From NCBI GenBank assembly GCA_903890595.1, contig CAITBU010000047.1:1-9661 (forward strand): a stretch of DNA of 9,661 nt, written 5' to 3'. The DNA comes from an uncultured Holophagaceae bacterium (GTDB lineage Bacteria > Acidobacteriota > Holophagae > Holophagales > Holophagaceae). How positions within the stretch are numbered: the stretch's first letter is position 1; each line of letters starts with the position of its first letter. Shown here in pieces: positions 1 to 8,787 of the stretch. The notes under the pieces are model-generated. The model was not told where the DNA came from. It saw only the letters and a list, made by a program, of their open reading frames with translations, and made no database searches. The position numbers and the translations under genes are program-made.

Positions 1-399
1 CGCCGGGCCATCGTTGACGTAGATCCAGGCCGGATAGGTCTGGGGGCTGGCGTGGACATAGAGGCGCGTCTCGTCCTCGAAGCGCAGGGGCAGGCTGGCC
101 AGAAACTCCCGAGCCGCTGGCCCCAGCTGGCCCCGGGTCCACGCCATCACGTCTTCGGCATCGGCAGTCATGGACTCTGCCTTGAGGGCGACGGCCTGAT
201 CGTGGTTGCCGGCAATGGCAATCGCCCCCCGGGCAGCCTCGGCCATGACCCGAACCATGGTCTCGCTGGGCTCAGCGCCATACCCCACGAAATCCCCGAG
301 GAACACGAGCTTCTGGGCACCCTGACGGGTCGCATGTTCCAGGCAGGCATCGAGGGCCCGCAGGTTGGCGTGGATGTCGGCCAGGATGGCGATGCGCAT
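1..399 (-). CDS. Metallophosphoesterase, calcineurin-like (N-terminal 133 residues, cut by window edge)
   Basis: I translated this frame by hand; it stays open to the left edge, so the C-terminus lies outside the window. The first residues carry the metal-binding signatures of the calcineurin-like phosphoesterase fold in order: D-x-H at residues 8-10 (ADIHAN), G-D at 35-36 (LGDFVGYG), and G-N-H-D at 64-67. A further histidine in VHASP (116) may be another metal ligand. These motifs bind two divalent metals that hydrolyse phosphomono- or phosphodiesters. The protein is most like the YfcE / small serine-threonine phosphatase-like group and is probably cytosolic, with no signal peptide. The ATG at 399 is chosen because D-x-H normally lies within ten residues of the N-terminus. 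No Shine-Dalgarno sequence precedes it. The substrate cannot be told from sequence. It is transcribed divergently from the transporter gene. Confidence 0.85.
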   Translation of the reverse strand, partial: MRIAILADIHANLRALDACLEHATRQGAQKLVFLGDFVGYGAEPSETMVRVMAEAARGAIAIAGNHDQAVALKAESMTADAEDVMAWTRGQLGPAAREFLASLPLRFEDETRLYVHASPQTYPAWIYVNDGPA

Positions 400-428
400 G
401 CGGGGTCCAGGAGGGGGAGGATCTTCTC

Positions 429-434
429 ATCATA
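429..434 (-). promoter_or_regulatory. Possible -10 element for the metallophosphoesterase gene
   Basis: Read on the minus strand, this is TATGAT, a five-of-six match to the bacterial -10 hexamer. It lies 29 bp before the ATG at 399, which would leave a leader of roughly 20 nt. No good -35 hexamer sits at 16-18 bp spacing because that stretch is GC-rich. A perfect TTGACA exists at 497-492 on the minus strand, but it is far too distant to pair with this -10. This is inference from a short match. Confidence 0.28.
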
Positions 435-529
435 GGGGGTTGGGCGGGGATGGCGAGGTCAGGGCTCGAGCGGGCGCGGCCAGGCGGCCAATGTCAAAAA
501 TGCCTGGTTGTCATCAATGACTGAAATAA

Positions 530-574
530 CCATGAGTTGTCCATGATTTCCTAGTAAGTCGTGATTGCTACCAT
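530..574 (+). promoter_or_regulatory. Candidate regulated promoter with tandem CCATGA repeat
   Basis: Two copies of CCATGA start at 530 and 541, 11 bp apart, so both face the same side of the helix. Downstream, TGC-TACCAT (566-574) resembles an extended -10 (TG-N-TATAAT, four of six) with no good -35. With transcription starting near 581, the repeats would be centred around -43, where an activator bound next to RNA polymerase is often found. Related half-sites occur at 539-548 (GTCCATGATT) and 558-567 (GTCGTGATTG). All of this is pattern reading; the elements are short and could be chance. Confidence 0.2.
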
Positions 575-786
575 TGAACCAAATTAGTTACAAAAGCAGG
601 GAATGCATTGAGATCGGCATCAATCCTTCAACCCGACCACGAGGGTGGAAAAAATTTTCTAACAAATCATCCTTGACCTGACCCGAAGGAAAGCGTTAGC
701 TATTCGTCAGCCTACCCATTCACAACGATCCGACCGATGGCACCGCCCATTGCGGATTTCATAACGTTTCATTTCCCCTTCGTCCA

Positions 787-802
787 CCCGGGCTTCCCCG
801 GG
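787..802 (+). other. Small GC hairpin in the transporter leader
   Basis: CCCGGG, a four-base CTTC loop, then CCCGGG: a perfect 6-bp stem about 165 bases before the transporter start codon. It may stabilise or shape the leader mRNA if transcription begins in the AT-rich block upstream. No T-run follows, so it is not a classical terminator. Confidence 0.3.
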
Positions 803-966
803 GCATCGACATCCCTCCCCGTCCACGCCGGACCGCCAGCCGGCTTCCTGAAAGGGAATCGCAAGGACACCACCCATCGCAAGCCCGGGCCGGCGAGGCC
901 CCGACTGCAAGCAGCCCTACCACCCCTTCACGTTTCAAGTCTTTAACCCTAAGGAGGCAACACCAC

Positions 967-2631
967 ATGGCACTCGTAACTGAGAAAGTCGCCGAGAGGA
1001 CCCCACTCACCAAAGAAGAACGAATGGTGATCATCGCATCGTCCGTCGGGACGGTGTTTGAGTGGTACGACTTCTACCTCTACGCCACCCTGGCGCCCTT
1101 CTTCGCCACCCTCTTCTTCCCCAAGGGGAATGAGACCGCGGCCCTGCTGTCCGCCTTCGCCGCCTACGCTGCCGGCTTCCTGGTCCGCCCCTTCGGCGCC
1201 CTGGTGTTCGGTCGCATTGGCGATCTGATCGGTCGCAAGTACACCTTCCTTGTGACCATCGTGGTCATGGGCATGTCCACCTTCGGCGTCGGCCTCCTGC
1301 CGACCTTCGCGTCCGTCGGTTGGTTGGCCCCCATCATCATGGTCACGCTGCGCCTCCTCCAGGGTCTGGCCCTGGGTGGTGAGTACGGCGGTGCCGCTAC
1401 CTACGTGGCTGAGCACTCTGCCCATGACCGCCGCGGCTACAACACCAGCTGGATCCAGACCACGGCCACCGTGGGCTTCTTCCTCTGTCTGGGTGTCATC
1501 CTCACCTGCCGCTCCACCATGACCAAGGAAGCCTTCGCCACCTGGGGCTGGCGCATCCCCTTCTGGATGTCCATCTTCCTGCTGGCCGTGTCGGTCTGGA
1601 TTCGCCTCAAGCTCCATGAGTCCCCCGTCTTCACCAAGATGAAGGCCGAGGGCAAGACCTCCAAGGCCCCCCTCTCTGACAGCTTCCTCAAGTACCCCAA
1701 CAACAAGTACGCCCTCCTCGCCCTCCTCGGCGCCACCGCTGGCCAGGGTGTGGTGTGGTACACCGGCCAGTTCTACGCGCTGTTCTTCATGCAGATCACG
1801 CTGAAGCTGGACTACCAGACCACCTACGTGCTGATCGGTGCCTCCCTGCTGATGGGCACGCCCTTCTTCATCTTCTTCGGCTGGCTGTCGGACAAGATCG
1901 GCCGCCTCAAGATCATCCTCTTCGGCTGCCTCATCGCTGCCCTGACCTTCTTCCCCCTCTTCAAGGCCCTCACGCACTACGTGAATCCCGCCCTGGAGAC
2001 GTTCCAGAACACCACCGTCATCACCGTGGCCGGGAACCCTGCCGACGAGACCTTCAACCTGTTTGTGGGCCCCTGGAGCAAGTTCTCTGAGCTGGATCGT
2101 GTGAACGACTTCTTCGGCAAGCAGGGCCTCAACTTCAACAAGATCGCCCCCATCGAGGGCAAGAAGGTTGTCGCCACCCTCCAGGGCAAGAACCCCACCA
2201 CCGGCCAGGTCACCACCACCACGGTCGAGGGCTGGAACCCTGCCTCGGAAGCCTCCCTCAAGAAGGCGCTGGTGGACCTGGGCTATCCCAAGGAAGCCGA
2301 CAAGTCCAAGGTCAACTACCCCATGACCCTCCTGATCCTGTTCATCATGCTCATCTACGTGACCATGGTGTACGGGCCCATCGCGGCCTTCCTGGTGGAG
2401 CTCTTCCCCACCAACATCCGCTACACCTCCATGTCGCTGCCCTACCACATTGGCAACGGCTGGTTCGGCGGCATGCTGCCCCTCATCGCCACGGCCATCG
2501 TGGCCCTCAAGGGCAACATCTACTACGGCCTCTGGTACCCCATCATCGTGGCGCTCATCACCGTGGTGATCGGCTTCCTGTTCCTGAAGGAAACCAAGGA
2601 CCGGGACATCAGCACCTACCAGCACGAGTAG
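967..2631 (+). CDS. MHS-family MFS transporter, probable acetate/monocarboxylate:H+ symporter
   Basis: This 554-residue inner-membrane protein has about 12 predicted membrane segments. Hallmarks of the metabolite:H+ symporter (MHS) branch of the major facilitator superfamily are GTVFEWYDFY (28-37), RPFG (74-77), motif A GRIGDLIGRK (82-91), LALGGEYGGA (134-143), a second motif-A-like loop GWLSDKIGR (305-313), and ELFPTNIRYTSMS (478-490). It is about 100 residues longer than classical members such as ProP because of a hydrophilic stretch at about 336-450, between segments 9 and 10. By MFS topology that loop faces the periplasm. As I recall, a longer MHS subgroup of about 550 residues shares this insert. 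The start is fixed by AAGGAGG nine bases upstream. Codons are almost exclusively C- or G-ending, suggesting high expression. Acs next door suggests a short carboxylate such as acetate as substrate; this is inference, and other organic acids are possible. Confidence 0.9.
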   Translation: MALVTEKVAERTPLTKEERMVIIASSVGTVFEWYDFYLYATLAPFFATLFFPKGNETAALLSAFAAYAAGFLVRPFGALVFGRIGDLIGRKYTFLVTIVVMGMSTFGVGLLPTFASVGWLAPIIMVTLRLLQGLALGGEYGGAATYVAEHSAHDRRGYNTSWIQTTATVGFFLCLGVILTCRSTMTKEAFATWGWRIPFWMSIFLLAVSVWIRLKLHESPVFTKMKAEGKTSKAPLSDSFLKYPNNKYALLALLGATAGQGVVWYTGQFYALFFMQITLKLDYQTTYVLIGASLLMGTPFFIFFGWLSDKIGRLKIILFGCLIAALTFFPLFKALTHYVNPALETFQNTTVITVAGNPADETFNLFVGPWSKFSELDRVNDFFGKQGLNFNKIAPIEGKKVVATLQGKNPTTGQVTTTTVEGWNPASEASLKKALVDLGYPKEADKSKVNYPMTLLILFIMLIYVTMVYGPIAAFLVELFPTNIRYTSMSLPYHIGNGWFGGMLPLIATAIVALKGNIYYGLWYPIIVALITVVIGFLFLKETKDRDISTYQHE

Positions 2632-2639
2632 CTTGAGCC

Positions 2640-2658
2640 CCAGCGGCCCAGCCGCTGG
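2640..2658 (+). terminator. Hairpin just after the transporter stop codon
   Basis: CCAGCGGC, loop CCA, then GCCGCTGG: a perfect 8-bp stem starting nine bases after the stop codon. There is no T-run after it, so it may be a weak terminator, or a barrier that protects the transporter mRNA from 3' exonucleases. The following hairpin at 2669-2707 may act with it. Confidence 0.35.
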
Positions 2659-2668
2659 AGGTCTGAAA

Positions 2669-2707
2669 GGGAGCCGGGTGTGCGGAGGAATCCACCACCC
2701 GGCTCTC
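2669..2707 (+). terminator. Second, longer hairpin between transporter and acs
   Basis: GAGCCGGGTG (2671-2680) pairs perfectly with CACCCGGCTC (2696-2705) around a 15-base loop. One G-U and one G-C pair extend the stem to 12 bp. The sequence after it (CGGTTCTTCG) is only mildly T-rich. It could end most transporter transcripts, in which case acs needs its own promoter in 2708-2840, where I see no convincing -35/-10 pair. Alternatively it allows partial read-through and sets the transporter-to-acs ratio. Confidence 0.45.
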
Positions 2708-2852
2708 CGGTTCTTCGCCCCCCAACCCCGGCACTCGAGTGGCAGCTTGCTTCCGAGTGGTGAGTCCTGGACAACACCAGGCCCGGGCCAGACAATGATT
2801 CTCAATCCCCCCAGCACTTCCTTCCTGCATCAACCTGGTATGGAGCCGAGCC

Positions 2853-4805
<1,953 letters not shown>

Positions 4806-4825
4806 TCCTCAACCCTTGCACCTCA

Positions 4826-4862
4826 ACAGCAGAAAGCCCGGCAAAGCCGGGCTTTCTGCTGT
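4826..4862. terminator. Bidirectional terminator between convergent acs and punA
   Basis: A perfect 17-bp stem around an AAA loop, starting 20 bases after the acs stop codon. The GC-rich inner core (AGCCCGGC with its complement) is flanked by an AGAAA/TTTCT block. The sequence is nearly self-complementary, so it can fold the same way in transcripts from either side and probably ends both acs and punA transcripts. There is no long T-run beyond the stem; the T-residues are inside it. Confidence 0.8.
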
Positions 4863-4863
4863 A

Positions 4864-4879
4864 CGGCCCCGAGGGGCCG
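4864..4879. terminator. Second GC palindrome ahead of the punA stop
   Basis: CGGCCCC-GA-GGGGCCG forms a short, very stable hairpin; the middle pairs must open to leave a usable loop. It lies between the 17-bp hairpin and the punA stop codon, so punA transcripts meet it first. It may be an auxiliary terminator or an RNA stabiliser. Confidence 0.35.
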
Positions 4880-4885
4880 GAAAAG

Positions 4886-5701
4886 CTAAGCGGGCAGGCC
4901 GCGAACAAAAGCCCTGACCAGGGCTTCAAAGCGGCCGGCGGCGGCGGCTCCGGCTTCCAGGACTTCCTGGTGGGTGAGGGCCTGGGGCAGGATGCCGGCG
5001 GCCATGTTGCAGAGGCAGCTGATCCCAGCCACCTTCAGCCCTTCCTGGCGGGCCACGATGGCCTCGGGTACGGTGCTCATGCCCACGGCATCGGCGCCCA
5101 GCACCCGGAAGGCGCGGATCTCTGCCGGAGTCTCATAGCTGGGGCCGGTGAGGCCCAGGTAGACGCCCTCGCGGAGGGTCTGGCCCAGGTCCTGGGCGCA
5201 GCTGTGCAGCAGGGCGCGGAAGGCCGGATCGTAGATGGCGGTCATGTCTGGGAAGCGCGGCCCGGGCTCGACATTCGGCCCCACCAGCGGGTTCACGCCG
5301 AAGAAGTTGATGTGGTCGGTGAGGGCCATGAGCTCGCCCACGCTGAAGGCGGGGTTGAGGGCCCCAGCGGCATTGGTGAGGAGGATGCTCTTGACCCCAA
5401 GGCGGCCGTAGAGGCGCATGGGGGCCACCACCAGGGACATGGGATGCCCCTCGTAGAAGTGGAAGCGGCCAGCCTGGAGCAGGATCTTCCGGCCTTCGAA
5501 CTCACAAAACACCAGGCGACCGCCATGGCCTTCCACGGTCGGGGCCGGGAACCCCGGCAGGTCGGTGAAGGGGACGGAGAGGCCAGCCTGGGCTTCCGGA
5601 CCCAGGGCCAGGGAGCCCAGGCCAGAGCCAAGGACAATGACCAGCTCTGGGACGAACGGAGCCTTGGCGGCGAGGACCTGGAGCGCAGCGGCTGCCGTCA
5701 T
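4886..5701 (-). CDS. punA: Purine-nucleoside phosphorylase, trimeric (PNP/MTAP) type
   Basis: This 271-residue cytosolic enzyme of purine salvage splits inosine or guanosine with phosphate into the free base and ribose-1-phosphate. Signatures of the trimeric class are clear: the phosphate loop VLGSGLGSL (23-31), EGHGGRLV (57-64), QAGRFHFYEGH (76-86), LTNAAGAL (108-115), GPSYETPAE (186-194) and GADAVGMSTVPEAIVAR (202-218). Glu189/Glu194 in GPSYETPAE and Asn232 (CNMAAGI) occupy the base-recognition region. Asn there, rather than the Asp of methylthioadenosine phosphorylases, points to 6-oxopurines. The ATG at 5701 has AGGAG four bases upstream, rather close but usable. The gene starts 19 bp after the lipoprotein stop codon, so the two are probably co-transcribed. 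The hexameric DeoD family is unrelated in sequence and excluded. Confidence 0.96.
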   Translation of the reverse strand: MTAAAALQVLAAKAPFVPELVIVLGSGLGSLALGPEAQAGLSVPFTDLPGFPAPTVEGHGGRLVFCEFEGRKILLQAGRFHFYEGHPMSLVVAPMRLYGRLGVKSILLTNAAGALNPAFSVGELMALTDHINFFGVNPLVGPNVEPGPRFPDMTAIYDPAFRALLHSCAQDLGQTLREGVYLGLTGPSYETPAEIRAFRVLGADAVGMSTVPEAIVARQEGLKVAGISCLCNMAAGILPQALTHQEVLEAGAAAAGRFEALVRAFVRGLPA

Positions 5702-5720
5702 GGGGCTCCTGGGGAAGGGG

Positions 5721-7628
5721 TCAGAGCGAGGGCGTGAGCGTCAGGGTGACCGTGGTGGTCGGCTGGGTGGCATCGGGGCTGATCAGGCGGATCCGTACGG
5801 GATGGAAGGACGGGGCCGTGGTGTAGCAGGGGATGACGATGGCGCCGGTGTCCGAGCCTGTATTGGTGAAGGAGAAGGTCCGGGCCATCATGGGCAGGTC
5901 GACCTCCACCCGTGCCCCCGAAGGCAGGGCCGGGGATAGGGCGACGGTGAGTACGCACCGCTTATCGACGCTGACCGTGAAGCCCCCGAAGAGGACTTCT
6001 CCGGTGGAGAGGTTCGGGTAGGCCCCGTTCACCTGCGCGGCCTTGGCCATGCTGAAGGTGGGGAGCGCCAGCACGCCCGTGGGATCAGCGGCCCAGTCCT
6101 TGAAGAAGAGGAGGTACTCCCCGGTGGTGGGTCGGGGCCAGGTGATTCCGTAGGGAGTCGTGAGGCTCGTCAGTGCCGTATTGGTGAACAGCGCAGCGAG
6201 GTCCACGGGCTCCGTCGTCGCTTTGGCTTCTTGTAGACGCGTCAACTGGGTGTAGATGTTGATGGGCTCTGTGTCTCTCGCCGTCGTATCCGTGGCGCCA
6301 TTGGTGGCGCCAGAGGGCGGGAGGAAGAACCGATTGGTGGCCAAGGGGTTGATGGTGGCCCACTGGGTGGCGGTGCCAGGGGACGTCACGCTGTTGGCTT
6401 TGAGGATGACTTCCCAGGCCAGGGCGCGGATGGCGGGCGCAGCGTAGGGGCCACTGCCTGTGAAGGTCCGGACATCCTTCATGGCCGCCAGCAAGGTTCC
6501 CTGGGTATCCGCCAGGTAGGGGGACTTCAGCAGGTTGGCGGCCATGGCCTCGGCCAAGCCTTCGATGCGGGCCATGGTGGGGGTGAGGTCGGCCTGGGCG
6601 GCGCCGGCGGGGAACATGGGGTTTCGCGTCACGCCAAAGGTTCGGCTCAGGTCGGTGGCATAGAGGACACCGCGAGCGAGCATGGGGAAGAGCACCCCTT
6701 CATCCCAGGCATCATCGTTGGTGGGACCGCCCTGGATGGAGCCGAAGAAGTGGGCTGCTCCTGCGGAGGAATCGAAGGCCTGGGGGAACAGAGCCCGGTT
6801 GTACTCGATGTAGGTGCCCCGGGGTTCACTGCGTCCGGGCCAGTAGTGAAGGTCCAGGTGCCCCCCAGGGGTGGTCGCACCGTAGGTGGTCAGGAAGGTG
6901 GTGATGCTGTCCCCAATGCCTAGGATCCGGCTGCCAGAACCCTGGCCGGCGGTCCGACCAGAGATGGTGGTCTCCAGCACGGCAGAGGCGAGGTTGGGGG
7001 CCTCTGCGTTGTTGAGGTTCACGCCGGGGTCGACGAGCCACCAGACATCGTTCAGGCCCACGGTGAAGTTGACCGTGGCATTGCCAGTGGGCACCGATGC
7101 GGGAGTATTGCTGGTGGTAGAGGTGGTGCCATCCACAGCCTTGCGCAGGCCATAGCGCAGGCGGTCCAGGGCCAGGGTGGGACTGTTGATCCCCGCTGGT
7201 TCGGCCACCACGCTGACCCGCGTGGAGTTGCCTCCGTTGAAGGTACTCAGCAGCTCAACCATGGTGGAGCGGCCCTTGGTCATAGAGATGGAGTAGTTGC
7301 CGGATGAGTCTGTGTAAGCATTGCCCGCCATGGCCCAGATCTTGACAATGCTTCCGTCGGGTTTGGTCTGGTCAATCTGCTGGTAGATGCGCACCAGGGC
7401 GCCCTGGGCCGGGAGGGTCTTGAGGTTGGCGCCGACCGTGGCATCCACCAGGCCCGTGGGTACGCCAGCGGTGGTGGCCAGGGGGACGCGCAGGTAGGTG
7501 ATATTGCCCGTGAGGGTCGCGACGGTGTCAGCGGCTGTGGTCCCACCGCTCGAACCCCCGCAGGCCAAGGCCAGCGCCAGAAGCACGGCGGCCCCCAGGG
7601 TCTGGAGGGTGTCTCGGTTCGGCAGCAT
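5721..7628 (-). CDS. Predicted lipoprotein of unknown function with an N-terminal carboxypeptidase-regulatory-like domain
   Basis: I do not recognise the family. The N-terminus is a lipoprotein signal: a basic residue, a hydrophobic stretch and LALAC with the lipidated Cys at residue 23, followed by a GGSSGGTTAA linker. Residues about 38-138 look like a beta-sandwich of the carboxypeptidase-regulatory/CNA-B kind (LTGNITY, GALVRIYQ, then AYTDSSGNYSISM). The middle (about 185-530) mixes turns with helical segments and includes HLDLHYWPG, DDAWDEG and GVLYATD; it matches no catalytic motif I know. The last 90 residues are beta-rich, with two cysteines (558, 601) that could form a disulfide. Threonine-rich stretches act as linkers. 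ATG 7628 is preferred over the upstream in-frame GTG at 7634: GAGG sits five bases before the ATG but overlaps the GTG. With the GTG the protein is 637 residues. It lies 19 bp ahead of punA. Expected location: membrane-anchored, periplasmic or surface-exposed. Confidence 0.85.
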   Translation of the reverse strand: MLPNRDTLQTLGAAVLLALALACGGSSGGTTAADTVATLTGNITYLRVPLATTAGVPTGLVDATVGANLKTLPAQGALVRIYQQIDQTKPDGSIVKIWAMAGNAYTDSSGNYSISMTKGRSTMVELLSTFNGGNSTRVSVVAEPAGINSPTLALDRLRYGLRKAVDGTTSTTSNTPASVPTGNATVNFTVGLNDVWWLVDPGVNLNNAEAPNLASAVLETTISGRTAGQGSGSRILGIGDSITTFLTTYGATTPGGHLDLHYWPGRSEPRGTYIEYNRALFPQAFDSSAGAAHFFGSIQGGPTNDDAWDEGVLFPMLARGVLYATDLSRTFGVTRNPMFPAGAAQADLTPTMARIEGLAEAMAANLLKSPYLADTQGTLLAAMKDVRTFTGSGPYAAPAIRALAWEVILKANSVTSPGTATQWATINPLATNRFFLPPSGATNGATDTTARDTEPINIYTQLTRLQEAKATTEPVDLAALFTNTALTSLTTPYGITWPRPTTGEYLLFFKDWAADPTGVLALPTFSMAKAAQVNGAYPNLSTGEVLFGGFTVSVDKRCVLTVALSPALPSGARVEVDLPMMARTFSFTNTGSDTGAIVIPCYTTAPSFHPVRIRLISPDATQPTTTVTLTLTPSL

Positions 7629-7666
7629 GACCACCTCAAATAGGCGAAAGGACCAAGTCTAGCACG

Positions 7667-7703
7667 GGCTTCCCGACACTTCCTCTCGGAAGGTCGGGAG
7701 GCT
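7667..7703 (-). terminator. Long hairpin after the M23 peptidase gene
   Basis: An 11-bp outer stem (CTTCCCGAC with GTCGGGAGG at its core, including G-U pairs at its base), one bulged A at 7678, a 5-bp inner stem CTTCC/GGAAG and a TCTC loop on the plus strand. It lies 34 bases downstream of the peptidase stop codon and 38 bases before the lipoprotein start. It probably ends the peptidase transcript. No T-run follows on the minus strand. Because it sits so close to the lipoprotein start, it could instead shape that gene's leader. Confidence 0.55.
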
Positions 7704-7737
7704 CATGACCTTTCAGTGCCTTGGGGGGCAGGGAAGT

Positions 7738-8787
7738 TCAGCGGGGCGTTCCAGTCCCGATGAGTTCGTTGAACGTGGCCATTTCCGCCGGGATTTCTTC
7801 CTCGTCGTTGAGGACCGGCAGCGGATTGCGCTGGACCCCGTCCACCTTCAGCTCGAAGTGGAGGTGGGGGCCGGTGGCATTGCCGCTACGCCCGACTTCG
7901 GCGATCTTTTGCCCTCGGCGGACGATGAGGCCTGTCTGCACCAGGTTCAGGCGGTGATGGGCGTAGAGGGTGACCACGCCGTTCCCGTGGTCCACCACCA
8001 CATAGTTGCCGTACTGCTTGTGCCGGCCTGCAATGAGCACCTGACCATCCATCGCAGCAAACACAGCGGTGCCGGTGGGAGCGTTCAGGTCGAGGCGCCG
8101 GTGGCTACCCTTGTAGCGGACCCGCTTCTTGCGCTGGTCCTTCACCCGGACGGTCCGGGTGCGCATGCGCGGTCCCCAGCCGGAGCTGATGGTGCGGGTC
8201 TCCACGGGCCAGAGCAGGTCCAGGCGGGCGGGGTCAGCGGCAGCGTAAGTGGGGAGCAGGGCCAGAAGCTCGGCTTCCGAGACCGGCGGCAGCACGGGCT
8301 GGAGGCGGGCCAGAAGCTGGACCGAGGTTGCTGGGGACTGGTGGGGATCGGGCTCGAAGCCACCCCGGGCGCCAAAGACCGGCTGGGCGGCGCGGATCTG
8401 GTAGGGCAGCAGGCGCTCCAGGTGGGGCATGGGGGCTGGGGCTACGATGGGGGTACCCGGCAGGGCCGCCAGGGGCAGGCGCAGGGGGGTGGTGGCCACG
8501 GCAGCACCGGGCTCTGCAGGCTTCTTTTGGCCGATGATGAGCCGGGCTCCCACGGGCAGCCGGGACAGGTTCTTGCCGGGGTTCAGGGCAGCCAGCTCTG
8601 GCATGGTCAGGTCGTAGAGGCGGCCCACAGCAGCGGCCGTCTCGCCCTTGCGGAGGAGGTGGACTTCACCCTCGGGGGTGGTGGCAACGGGCCGGGAGAC
8701 TGCCTTCTTGGGCGCTCGCTTCGGCGCAGCCTGGAGTCCTGGACTCAAGGCGGCCGCAATGGCGAGTGTCAGAAAGGCGAGACGCAT
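7738..8787 (-). CDS. Exported LysM-domain M23 metallopeptidase (peptidoglycan hydrolase)
   Basis: 349 residues from the chosen start. Order: cleavable signal peptide (MRLAFLTLAIAAALSPGLQAA, ending near residue 20); a basic Lys/Pro-rich linker; a LysM peptidoglycan-binding domain (about 43-86, LLRKGETAAAVGRLYDL...LIIG); a Pro/Ala-rich linker to about 185; and a C-terminal M23 (lysostaphin-type) domain (about 193-325). The zinc ligands are intact: His229 and Asp233 of HRRLD, and His310 of GPHLHFEL (His308 and His277 complete the site). It should therefore be an active endopeptidase acting on peptide cross-links in the periplasm, unlike degenerate NlpD/EnvC activators. A Lys/Arg-rich segment (about 207-226) lies between SGWGPR and the first zinc ligand. 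ATG 8787 is chosen because a signal peptide begins there and GGGAG lies seven bases upstream; the frame could be read from 8850, but that would bury the signal peptide. Its role is likely cell-wall turnover or division. Confidence 0.93.
   Translation of the reverse strand: MRLAFLTLAIAAALSPGLQAAPKRAPKKAVSRPVATTPEGEVHLLRKGETAAAVGRLYDLTMPELAALNPGKNLSRLPVGARLIIGQKKPAEPGAAVATTPLRLPLAALPGTPIVAPAPMPHLERLLPYQIRAAQPVFGARGGFEPDPHQSPATSVQLLARLQPVLPPVSEAELLALLPTYAAADPARLDLLWPVETRTISSGWGPRMRTRTVRVKDQRKKRVRYKGSHRRLDLNAPTGTAVFAAMDGQVLIAGRHKQYGNYVVVDHGNGVVTLYAHHRLNLVQTGLIVRRGQKIAEVGRSGNATGPHLHFELKVDGVQRNPLPVLNDEEEIPAEMATFNELIGTGTPR

Larger units (their letters stand above)
400..966. other. Long divergent intergenic / control region
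   Basis: There is no credible gene in these 567 bp; the short open frames lack family motifs. About 490-720 is clearly richer in A and T than anything else in the window, as expected of a promoter region. It contains an inverted repeat GTCAT-CA-ATGAC (510-521), a CCATGA direct repeat (530-535 and 541-546), and a -35-like TTGACC at 673-678 without a good -10 partner. About 720-950 is GC-rich again, with two small hairpins (787-802, and GCCGG/CCGGC arms at 827-844), and looks like an untranslated leader. A strong AAGGAGG (951-957) ends the region, nine bases before the transporter ATG. Confidence 0.6.

Noticed and set aside
673..702. TTGACC with TAGCTA as a sigma-70 promoter
   Set aside because: The -35 is good (five of six) but the -10 matches at only two positions, so I do not call it as a promoter.
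738..753. Sigma-54-like element TGGCACC...TTGC upstream of the transporter
   Set aside because: The GG and GC dinucleotides are separated by 11 bases instead of the required 10, and sigma-54 promoters seldom tolerate that change.
737..946. Short plus- and minus-strand open frames in the intergenic region before the transporter
   Set aside because: No ribosome binding site in the right place, no recognisable motif, and Pro/Arg/Gly-rich composition typical of random GC-rich DNA.
949..2817. 622-codon open frame antisense to the transporter
   Set aside because: It is a mirror of a highly biased GC-rich gene. The translation is a low-complexity Glu/Gly/His/Asp-rich string without any fold signature, while the plus strand encodes an unmistakable transporter.
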